In this document: piece by piece, positions 27,728 to 39,500 of the stretch | Layout of the letters: each line of letters opens with the position of its first letter | How positions within the stretch are numbered: position 1 is the stretch's first letter | Origin: Eleginops maclovinus | Lineage: Eukaryota > Chordata > Actinopteri > Perciformes > Eleginopidae | Assembly: GCF_036324505.1 (NCBI RefSeq) | Contig: NC_086368.1 | Coordinates: 9,075,016 to 9,139,015, forward strand | DNA: 64,000 nt | Direction of reading: 5' to 3' | The notes under the pieces: model-generated | What the model saw: the letters and a program-made list of their open reading frames with translations, nothing else | Told to the model about the DNA's origin: nothing | The model's database searches: none | Made by a program: the position numbers and the translations under genes

Positions 27728-29394
27728 TGTTATGTAACAGCTCATTTGTCTGAAGCTGGTTTCATGCTAAATGTTACTGGAGCTTAATGATGCAAAACTG
27801 AAGGCGTGTTGAAGTTGAGCTTTGGAAGTTAATTAATCTTTGTAAATGTCACTTCATCTCTGGAGATTACCAGCCGTGTTTCACAGCGTGTTATTCAATA
27901 ACGCTAAATTTGGTTTTTACAATTACATCCCCAATATAGCATGATATATTTTGACAATTTCGGGCTAGTTGACTCATAGATATGACAGTCTTATGTCAAT
28001 GACATATAGTCGAGTTAATTGACTATAAAGTTCACAAAAAGGAGGCAGTGAACACACCATATGTAGTATTTATGAAGCTGTTTCTGTTCTCTGGATGTGA
28101 TGCATTAGAAGTCCGTGTTTAAATACGGACTTGCCACCCTGGGCGCGTGCTGAATAATTCATTGGTGTGTAGAAGAATGATTAACAATGCTATCGTGTCT
28201 TTGATGGGAGTAGAGCAGGGATCCAAACAAACTGCACATTTTAAAAGGCTGACACACAGTCAGATTCAACGCTTACATTTCCCAGGATTCTGCTGGATTT
28301 AAGTAGGAGGGACTTTGAAAATGAGGCCTTTTTTCTTAACGCCAAGACTGATGATGGACTAACAGTTTTTTTTAAGGCCCATATTAGCTGGCTTTGTGTT
28401 GGATTGACGTGACTTAATCCAGATTACTGATGGCTTGGCCTTTTAAATCGTTCCATGGTGTGCCCAGAAATCATGCTGAGGTTAAGACCTCTGTGCCTGC
28501 AATTACATGTAACCTAAATGAAATCCTGCAAGACCCTGTTCTGTGTTCTCTTTTAAAAACCCTACTGTCAGTAAAAACACACACCACAGCCAGAACTCTA
28601 AAAAAGTTGACTGGATCAATCTTGGCAATGTTTTATAAGCAATAAATGAGAAATATAAGCTTGTAACAGCTCAATAAGTGTGAACATTTCTGGCCTTTTT
28701 CTTATGTTATATATGCAGGCTCGCGGAGAAACCAAATAACGATATTACATAAAATAATTCCCAAAAATGTTAACAGTTTCCTTACAGTGACATTAAAAAA
28801 ACATGACTTCAATTTCAAAACATTGGGAACTACTAGCAGGATAATGTTACTAAAACAACTAAAAAGCAGATTCTTTGAAAAATATTTTATACAAAACACA
28901 GCTTTTCCTGTAAATCAAATCACTTAACAGAGGACACATTTTGTGAACAAAATATCTTGGTTTCTTTTTTAAAAAGGTGAGACTGTTTGTTACATAAAAG
29001 GTTAAAAAACATCTTATTGTCATTTATTTTCTCTATACTTACCTAGCATTTTATCGAGGTAATCCAAAAGTAACAAAGTAATCAGGTTACATTCTTTTTA
29101 TAGTTTCAGATTAAGTAACCCATTACATTTAATTACAGGTAAGTAGTAATTGTAACTTAATACATTTTTTTATTTACCCTCCCAACCGTTAATACATAAT
29201 TGTAAAATCAATATCTTTGAGCTTTGGAAAGAGCAAACCCTTTGACTCCGGGTAATTGTGATGAGCTTTTTCCTCAAGTGGAAAGCAACCGAGACAATAA
29301 TCAACAACATGTTCGATAAAGAAAGTAACCTTTTGAACTGACAGGAGTGTTAAGGCGGACATTCACCATCCAAACCAAATGATCAGAATTCATG

Positions 29395-31970
29395 TTTAAT
29401 ATCAGAGTAATGGCTACGTAACAAAAAGGCTCTTTAGACATGCTTTACAGAATGTACACGTTAACAAAGGTCCAAAAATACCATTAAAAAACAAAATGCA
29501 AAACTTCAACAATAAAAAAAAGCAGCATTGGATATCGCCAGAGCAGGTACTGCTTAACTTTGGTATAAAGTCATAAAGGACGTTCAGAGAACAAAAACAA
29601 TACATATGCACATTATGATGTGCTGTGTTGGCAGAAAATATTTAACGGAAAATCGATATGCGCCCCAGCGATATGTAGCTCCGCTCAGATGACTTATCAC
29701 TGCGAGTTTTCATTTGAATTTCTCAATCTTTCTGAAAGGGGGCACGAGGTTGACCTTGGCCAACAGTCAGAAAACATCAAGTAAACAAAAAGCATTGAAG
29801 CAGGAAGTCTCAATAAAAGAGTGCAAGAGTGAAGAATTCATATCTGCACGTACCACTCAGATGTACCAATATACACTATGACAGTAATAATAAGACTTTC
29901 AGCATCTTTGATTTTTAGTGTCTGAACTTAGTACCCTTGAGGTGTACGTATACGAAAGAGGGAGAAAAGGAACACAACAAATATTTTCTTGGTCGCAAAT
30001 GTAAAGAGCAGTATGTTGCAGTACTGATTATTAACATGGCAGAAATAACACAACAAATGGGATGTCAGATATTCACAATATGACTACAACATGCACTCAG
30101 TTGGCAGTTTTTAGGTCTACTTAGCTAAATCTAATTTAGTCGTACAGTCTTGCAATAATTCCTGCATTCATTATGTTAGACTTACCAAAAAAAAAAAAAC
30201 ACCTCTCAGTATAACTCAATAGAGTTCAAGAGTACCAAAAACTACACCCTCTGTACTGAAAATAATCAAAAGCTAGAGAACAAACAAAACAAAGAGAAAG
30301 ACATGTGATCAATGTTGGAATTATTGCAGGACTGCTGTATCAGGCTGCATCTATTATAGCTGGATTTTCCTAATAAACTGTCAACTGAGTATATTGCAAA
30401 AATAAATTGAGTTTTTGAGTCACAAACAAGGCCAAAGTCAATCACATCTGAGCAATACTGAAGTGCAATAATCTAGAGGATTTTTATGGAAAACTCATGA
30501 CCTTACACCTGATTAAACAAAGCCACGGTCGTCTACATGAAAGGCATCTTTAAATCCTCAAAGCAATTTAATATCCGACGTGTGGAAACAGTACGGTTTG
30601 CTGAAGCTGGCAGCTGTTTGTTTACTCTCAGTTGGGAGGAAAATAACCTCCATTTCTAGAGAAAATGTGTTCATTTTGTTATCTGCAGACAGGTAGAAAA
30701 CTGGGTCAATAAAAGGCATGAAATGAATAAGCTTAAAGATACTGCAGCTTACGTCTCAAACCTCCTTGCAAATGGACTAGTAGGACATGGAATTGAATAG
30801 ATAACTAGCCCTATGTACACACACACACATACGTACATGTAGAAAATAATACAATACATTCTCATTTTTCACAGTCCAGAGTGAAAACCGAGGCTAAATA
30901 AATCTACGGAAGGATCATTGAGAGATAAAACCGTGACGATGAATCCTCACGATGTAAGACAGCATGCACACTGCATAATGACGTCTACCTCCATTAAATT
31001 AAGTGCCTGTAAGGTATGATAAAGGGAAATCAGTGCGTAGTACTGTGTATAGAAGCCGTCGAGTCACCTGATCGAGGTCACTGAGAATGCTTGTTAAAGA
31101 AAAGGCCATCCGACAGACAACCATGAGAGAACAGCCATGATTGTCACATGTGCAAAAGACAGTGTACGCTTTCTCCCCAAACTGCTGATTATTACAAAGA
31201 CATCAAATGAAGGAATCATCATAGGACAAAAACAAGATGAGAATAAGGTGATATAGGATATATTCATATATATTTATAATATACACCACATTTTGGTGTC
31301 ACTGTCTCTGGGATTTGCATAACAAGATACCAGATAGTTTTGAGTCCGTCGGGATGGCTGTGGGAAAGTGGGACGCATCTTTTTAATGTTCTCTCAACAA
31401 CCACACACTGCTGGTCAGGGGACTACAAGTGTCCCCTTTTTACCCACTTGGGAATCAGTGGTTTTTGTCATTTTTACCAAAGTCATAAAGGCTGCTCCGA
31501 CAGCTTTCTGTACCGGGAATGATGTGTTAAAACTGCCAGTGTGTCGTGCACTGGCACAACACTTCCTCCCCCCATCCAGCAGCATGGCCGGAGGAGCGAG
31601 AGCTTGTTAAGACTGAACCATGTCTTGGCGTTCTGTCATGGTAGTGCCCGACATGGCTCTTCCAAGCATACATTCATCGCTTTCTCTAGGAAGAGAACAA
31701 AGAAGAGTGGAGGATGTGTGATGACAGGTTCCTGCAGAGGTGGAGGTGTCAAGGAGAAGGTCAATCTAATCACCGGTCCATCTGTCCAGCAGACCCTCCA
31801 CGGTGGAGAGCGGTAATATGTCCTCTCGAGTGGACAGAAAGGGAATGTAAACATACAAGAGAGCATCTTTGGCAGAATATGAGGAGTCTCTTTGGAGGTA
31901 GTGGGTGACGGGAAAGGAGGGGTTGCATCAACGAGGAGTCAGAGGCAGAGCGTGGGCCTAGTGTAAGGAC
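29395..31970 (-). other. lrig2: probable lrig2 3' untranslated region
   Basis: The 2.6 kb following the lrig2 stop codon contain no recognisable transposons or microsatellites, unlike the DNA to their left. That fits a long 3' UTR, as other vertebrate LRIG genes have. A minus-strand ATTAAA signal lies at 29395-29400, and AATAAA signals lie further on at 29169-29174 and 29023-29028. Which one is used cannot be decided from sequence. Confidence 0.5.
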
Positions 31971-34900
31971 CTATGAGGGAGCAGCATGCTCCTGAGGGTT
32001 AGTCCTATTAGAGGCACTTCTGTGGTCCTGTGTGGATTGGCTGGGTAAACAGTCCGATTCTGCCTCACTCTGTTCCTCTGCCCTGTCGGCACGTGGAGCG
32101 GCCAGAGGGGGTGTCCGATACATCGCCCCCGGGTGATGGGACGCGCCTGCTTGGGCTCTCAGAGACGGATCTTCCCCTTCTCCCCAGAAGGACCTGCTGA
32201 GGGAATCTGCAGAAAGAGTGAAACAACGTAAGACGCCAACTTATTATCTCCCTCCAGATGATTTTAAATCATGATTCATGCAAGGTTTCAAATTATAATC
32301 TGGTTTTTGCTTCTTAAGTGTGAGGAATTGGAGGGATTTCTTTTTTTATATCCATGGTATTGGAAAGGCTTGAGATTTTGAAGTGTTGGTTAGACAAAAG
32401 AAGCAATTTGGAGATGTTTGTTTACACTTAAAACAAATATAGATTATCTCTATCTGCGTTCCCATGGCATAGTTCTTTTGGGGTCGCTGTATTCTCCCTT
32501 AAGGAGGGGCAGCCTGGGCACCTTGGAGTTGCCAGTCTATGACCGAGCATAAGCTGCGATGAGATAGTTCACTGTTCAGGGACATCTAGAAGCCCTCCTT
32601 AACTGGAACGTAGGTTCCCTGGCACACATTCTTTTCCAATGTACGACTAGGTCACTTTACGTTCGAGAATCGATTGTACAATCGATTGGACCGACCAACA
32701 CACGTTTCGAAAACGAAAAGAGGGAATCGATTTTTACCAAATAACTTATTTTTTAACAAATTAAACAAATAATAAATATTTTATTCCATTATGATTATTA
32801 TTAACATAACTCACAAACAAGCAGAAAATAAAAGAAACCGAGCAGTAGGCATTGCGACGGGTAAAAAGTAAATGCCCACCAACTGCCGCACCGGAAACAG
32901 CCTGATAGTGTCAATCGGCTGCCGCGGCTTAGTGTTTTGCCAAAAAATGGAGGGCAACGCCGATAAACCTACGTGACATGAGAGACGAGTGATAACCCCT
33001 AATCACATGAGGAGTTCGATATGGAAGCATTTCGGATTTTGGGTAGAAGGCAAAACTATGGAGAAGGACAAAGTGGTATGCAAACTGTGCGATCGTGAGT
33101 TCCCATATCACAGCAGCACTACAACCATGAGGGGGCATATGCAGACTCAGTATGGTGTAGTCCACAGTCTGTTGTGGGAATGTAGCGATCCTGCCTGTTG
33201 TGAATATTTTCAATTTATTTTTATGTTGGCTAGTCCTCAAGTGAATTTTAAGTTTTATTTTCAAACTATTTAACAATCGCCTGCGTATGCAAAATGTGTT
33301 TCATATTTATAATGGTAAACAGCCAGAAGCCTGCAGTAATGTTTTTTCTCATTGATGTTATGGAGAGTCCATACTGCTTATTGTTTTTCGAGAGTGCTCC
33401 TGTTTGTTATACACGAACTTCACGCAATAAATAATCAGAAATGCTGACCTGTACGTCTCTTGCGCCCTCTTTACGTTAGTCTTAATGGCAGTGAGTTGGC
33501 CTTTATTTTGAAAATTGAAACGTAGACGTGGATAATCCATTCTACAATCGATTCAATGAAAATGTAAGCCTAAAAAAATCAAAAAGTGACAGCCCTATGT
33601 GCGAGTCCATATTTCTTTAGTCTCGCTGATGAGGAATGTTGATTATACACTCTGAGCTGTTTAAAACCTCGGACTGCAGTAGAGTTCTTCAGAATTGATC
33701 AGGCAACCGCTGTGTGTCAACTCGTAGCTGCAGCAAATGTGTTGTCAATTCTCCAGCTGCTAACTTCAGAATAAACCTTAAGTGTTTGCCATCAAAGTTC
33801 AAGCTCTCCTGTGTCTCTCTGAGTTTCGTCTCCATTGCTTCAGAAGTGTCCACCACAAAATATAATCAACTCTTAAATCAGACTTTAGTTACACCTGGAG
33901 TAAATTCACAAGCTACCTGCAGTATACAAAGCCATTAAAACTAGCTGCACCTTTAGCAGCTCTGATAAATCTTTAATGATCAATAATTATAAAACATATC
34001 AGAGATATTATTCTGAAATGGACCAATCAAACAATGACTACTTTTAGGTATTTTAAGAATATTTTGATGCTAATACTTTTCTACTTGAGTAACATTTTGA
34101 ATTCAGGACCTTTATGTTTACTGAAGTACAATATCTAAGTACTTCTCCCACCTCTAATATATAGCCTATCTGGAAGATCAATATTCCTAATAAATACGAT
34201 CTAACTTTAGTGTGATATCTCTCATATAAAGCCGCAGGAAAAAATGAAGAAACCACTTCAGCATTATCATTTTACTATTGACAAACACAGGAATGGGTGC
34301 CATACATGTTGAGATAAAGATTTTTAAAAATTGGAGTGGTCTGTTAAATTTTTTCTGGAGCTGTATATACACTCAGTGTTATATAGAAAGACAAGCCAAG
34401 AACAAACTCCCCCTGCTAGATGAATAACAGCCTCAGAGAAGAGAGAACATGTTCTTTCTTCCGAAGCTGCAGGAGGGTGGAAATTCAAGGTGTTATCAAA
34501 AAACACCTCAGCAGGTAGGACATGATATTTGGCAGCTAGATTAAGGATGGTGTCGCCACCCCGCTCTAATAGGTAACATATCCAACTCTCACCGTTAGCG
34601 TAGTGCTCTGGGGGAGTGTGGCTGCTCAGCCTTTTGTTGTGCGGGGTGAGAAAGATGGAGGAGTCGCGGTTGCTAATGAGGCTCTCCAGTGCCGTGTCGT
34701 CGTGCTGAGCATGCTCACCGAAGCTTTCCTTCAGGCCCAGTATGGATTTGTCCAGCGGGTCATCCTCACCCAGATAGGCGTAGGGACAGTACTCCCGTGT
34801 GCGAGAGTAGATGTTGGCGTTGTCGTAGCAGTCAGAGCAGATGACAAGTGGACCTGCACCTCCTGGCGAGGAAGAATTAGCATCTAGTTAAGTGTTACTG

Positions 34901-36577
34901 TCCATGCGTTTGTTTTTAAAGCCTGTATCCGAGTTTGGCCTAATTTTGAGACTCTTAGTTTGAGATCGCATAAGGACTGTGGCTGTGAAAAGGCCTCAAG
35001 TAATTAATAAGAAGTACACTTCTTATTAATTACTTGACTAAGTACATTTATTGCACAGAAAACACACTCAAACATGACGTACGTGTTATGCAGCTCATAC
35101 TGCGATTAGCATGTTCTCCTCATTATTTATAGCACCTTGCTTCGTATTTAAAATCCCTTCAAATATCAAAATGAAATTAAAATATATTAATGTATATGAA
35201 AAGACCTTCGAGCTGATTACACTTTAATATGAATACATCTACATAAATACCAGTTTGACATTCTGTGAATTCAGGACAAAATGAAAAATAAATCTGTTAA
35301 TAATGAACTTCTGGCGGGCGGATGACACTCACCTGCTGGGTGTCCGGTCAGTCCGTCGCGGGGCTCTCCAGGGTGGAAGCTGCTACGGCCGGTGAATAGA
35401 GAGCCGACCCGGCAGTGCAGCATGCCGCTCCCCTCCGTCTCCACCTCGCTGCCCGTGTCTCCATAACACACACCTGGGACACACATGATAATCAGTCAGT
35501 GTCTCATTTCAGCAAGGATCTGATCTGGAACACTGAAGCAGGAACAGGAACAGGAACCTAATGGTTGCAAAAAGAAAACCTTTGAATCCAGAAAAGCCAG
35601 CCTAAGACATTATATATAAGAAGCAATAAGATGTATTTATTTTTGACGTCAAAACAAATGACAGCAGGAGAGGCGGGGGTGCATGCTAATGCATCTGATT
35701 TCAGATAAACCATTTAAAGCCTTGAGATGTCGACATATCAGAAGTTGTTTCTTGGCATCACAAAGATGACATAACCAAAACAACATGGAAAAAAGAGATT
35801 ATCTTACGTACAGTTCAAAGATGATTACTATTTATTCATACAGCCCGGAAAAAAATGAAGAGACCACTTCAGCATTATCCTTTTCTCTTGTTTTATATTT
35901 ATAGATAAGTCTTTGAGTTAAATGATTTTCTTTTTTTGTATTTTATTCTATAAACTACTAACAATGTGTGTCTGTGTTGGAATTCAACAGACACTGCAAT
36001 GGCTGCCAAACATGTAGAGATAAAGATTTAAGAAACATTTAGAGTGTTCTTATTTTTTCCAGAGCTGTATAAAATAGAAATAAATAAAGTGTGTCAAAAT
36101 TATCTGAAGTATTACTAAAACTCTTCACATTATCACAATATGGAAGCATTTGAAGGGTTTTAGCCAATTTATTCAATTAATAAACAACTGATTTGGGGAA
36201 TTGCGTGTGCTTGTTTGAAGCAACAACAACAACAAAACGTGGTACTCCAAGGTTATGCCATAATTATCTTACCCTGACAAACCCAGCTTGGTAAAGATTT
36301 CACATAATGAATATTTCCAAACGTGAGAAGTAAAAATGAGCCTCAGCCATGTTCGGGTGACTAAATATGTTTGTTAAAGAGTCCAATATCTTTAAAACAC
36401 CGAATCTAAAAGCAGATTTCTCACCATCTGTGCCTTTGTGGACGTATCCGTTGGAGAGAGGAGGCATGAGCTGCTGGTGGCTGCCAGCCTCAGAGTTGCT
36501 GTAGCCTTCCTGTGGCTCTGACAGAGTTCCCTGGGAGGACAGGTAGCTGGGGATGTCTGCTGGCAAATTCATCTCGT
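31971..36577 (-). CDS. lrig2: lrig2 exons 15-18: cytoplasmic tail
   Basis: Exons 36577-36425, 35473-35333, 34862-34593 and 32206-31971. Family-specific tail motifs are clear: [18 protein letters not shown], and [20 protein letters not shown] with its paired cysteines. The last exon is poorly conserved, rich in Ser, Pro and acidic residues, and ends QEHAAPS before TAG at 31973-31971. Confidence 0.92.
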
Positions 36578-39500
36578 CTGGAACGGACGGAGAGACATTT
36601 TGATACACGGTATCGAGTTCTGTGAAATAGCGTTATCCCCAAAGACATAATTCATGGTTTTCAAACGGCCACCATTATTCTGAAACGCTTCCAATAAGGC
36701 ACATTTATTTATAAACTGCTCACCTGTGTTGCTGATACTGTAGTCCTCGCTTTTCCTGCGCATGTGATAGATGACAATGACCCAGACCAGCGAGGTGCCG
36801 ACCACACAGCACACCACCACGATCACCACGATGCCCACGGTGGTCCAGCCGTCCTGGTCGTACCCGGTGCCGGTGTCACAGTTTGTTGACGGCGACACGC
36901 TGAGGTAGATGTGTCCACGCTCCGTTCCCAGAGTATTGGACATGATACAGGTGTATTTCCCAGCATCAGCAGGACCGGCATCCACTATGATGAGGAGCTG
37001 ATTGGCTGCAGCAAAGAAGTGGCGCTCGGTGAGGACCAGGGGTCCGTCGTCTTTGGTCCAGTTGAGGCGAGGGGCCGGGCTGCCTCCGGCGATACACTGG
37101 AGCACGGCCGTTTCACCGCGGGCCACGGTCCTGTCTTCCAGCGGCCGCATGAAGGATGGTGTTTCTGAAAGAGAAGACGACTCATTGATTTTTGATTATC
37201 CTAGCGGCATTTGTGACAAACTGTATGGATGGAGGTCTATGGTCTCAGGTTTGTTATAATGAGAAAATGTTTCTTTAGTGTTCAAGCCTTGATCACAAAA
37301 CTTATTGACACAGCGCATGGCTTCATAAAGTCTGAGACGCAGTTATGAGACCGTCCAGACAATGTTCCGTCTCCCCTGGACATGGTAGACGAGTTGCCAG
37401 CTCATAGTCCTGTTGTGAACCCGGAAATGTTGAGGACCCCAAAGTGTTATGTTACAAGTGTGTAGTAAGGGTTCCCAGCGCATAGAAACAGCCGGATGCT
37501 AACCCACATAAGTTGGGCAATTTGCACATTTAGCATAAGTTGTATTAACTAGCATTACCAAACATTTGTTTTGGGGGTTATTGAGGATGCTGCACCCATT
37601 TTTCATCTTTTCAGGATCCAAAAAGGGACAAGTTTAACCAGTAAGTAGCAATATTTTTACTCATGGTTGAATGTTTTTGAGTAAATTGGGTCGACTTTTA
37701 ACTTTTAGTGGACTCTTGGATTGGACAGATTGCTTATTTATTTGGAGAAAATAAAAATTGTCCACAGTAGAGATAATCATTTAGATCTTGTGTTCTCTAT
37801 ATCCAATGGTCGCAACAGCACTCATGTTGTCAAAATCAGCCCACCAACGACAAATATGGCCTCTTTCTGATAGCAGAATTTCTATTGTTGATCCCGAAAA
37901 GGCCAGAAATGCATTTGAAATACTCATTCCCCCGAAACCACTCAAAATGTGTCCAAATCTGCCTTTTTCTAACTATTGTCTGAATAAGCTATAATGCTAG
38001 TTAATGCTTATCAACCTAATTTATGCTTAAAGATAATTGCCCAACATATGCGAGTTGGCATCCGGCAGTTTGAATACTTAATATACATTTCCAATATAAA
38101 ACTCTGGGGTACCTAAAACATTGCAGGGTTCACAGAGCTGTCAATAGACGATGGTATAATAACGTTTGCATTTACATCATCGTAAGTTATAATGGCAGAA
38201 GAGGAAACACAAAAGCACTGTGTTATGACTTCACCGAAACAGATGAGCAGCCAGTCAATTTGAGCGCAGTGATTGAAATGACTCATCAGTAAAACAGCAG
38301 TCATTTGATCATGTGACTCACCCAGGACAGTGAGAGTAGCGTTCGCGGACAGACTGCCGGCTGCGTTTTGAGCCGTGCAGCTGTACACTCCCATGTCTTC
38401 AGTCTTGACGTTAGCGATGAAAAAGATGTCGTCATCTGGCATCACGTGCATCCTGCGCTCTCGGGCGGCGGGGAAGTCCGTGCCTCCGTCTTTTTTCCAG
38501 GCAATCTGGGGGGATGGATGGCCTTCAGCGGCACACTCCAGCCTGGCCATAGTCCCCGTGCGTATCGTCAGATCCATGGGAGTCTTCAGGAAGGACGGCA
38601 GCTCTGAAAAATAAGAGGATATAAAGTCAAGGGTGGGATGGACGACTAGTACCAGAACTCAGTGCATTAATAAGAACCAAAACATGACATTCTGAAAGGG
38701 CAAACGGCCTCACCGTTGACCGTAAGCTTGGCCCTGTTGGAGTAGTTGGAGCCGAAGTGATTGGAGACCACACACTGGTAGCGGCCCTCGTCGGTGAAGT
38801 TGGCATTGAGCAGGTGGAGCACGGTGGTGTAGATCAGCTCTCCCTCCTGGTACCGGGCGTAGTTTTGCACCTCTGCATCATACAGCACCTCCCCGTCCTT
38901 CCGCCAAGCCGTGGTCATCGGCGAATCGCTGCTGCTTGACGCCACGCAGCTCAGACTCACGTTGTTCCCCCGCAGCGCCTCATACGTCTCTGGATGAGTT
39001 GTGATCAGGGGCTTGGGGAAATCATCTGTGAAGTGCAAACAGTAGTTTTTAAAATAGAAAATCCATATTTTTCTTTTACAGAAAATGCTTAAATAACATG
39101 TAGGATAGTAAGTGTTAAAAAAAAAGTTCCAATACAGAAAAGGGAAACTTGTTGTGTGATTTAGGACCCCAAAAACTTCTGCCACAGTTTTACAGACCCA
39201 TTACAACTCCTACAGTAAATAATTGTGAACGAATTGTAAAATAAACAATGTATTTATCCAAAGAGACACTCCTATCCTGACACATATCCTTTCCTAGTTT
39301 ACAACGACAACATATGTTCAGCTGTGTTTGTTGACTATTTTAATTGGATCAAACTAAGTTTGGTTTAAAAATAAAAAGGAAGAAAAAATGAAAGGGACTG
39401 ACCACAAACGAACTCGTCAGGGCTGATGGACAGGACATTATGAGCGAGCAGGCTGGCAGGGTGAGCGCAGACGGCGGAGACGGACTGGTGGAAGTTGCTC

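Larger units (their letters stand above)
26112..29394. other. intergenic region between magi3 and lrig2
   Basis: I recognise no gene here. It holds a LINE or SINE 3' tail near 26560-26640 (ending gacgaataaaggaattatg) and a terminal-inverted-repeat element at 27195-27727. The rest is AT-rich and looks single-copy. Confidence 0.6.

Noticed and set aside
33000..33273. A functional BED zinc-finger gene
   Set aside because: Only the start of the domain is present, the last zinc ligand seems changed, there is no transposase core, and it sits inside a transposon.
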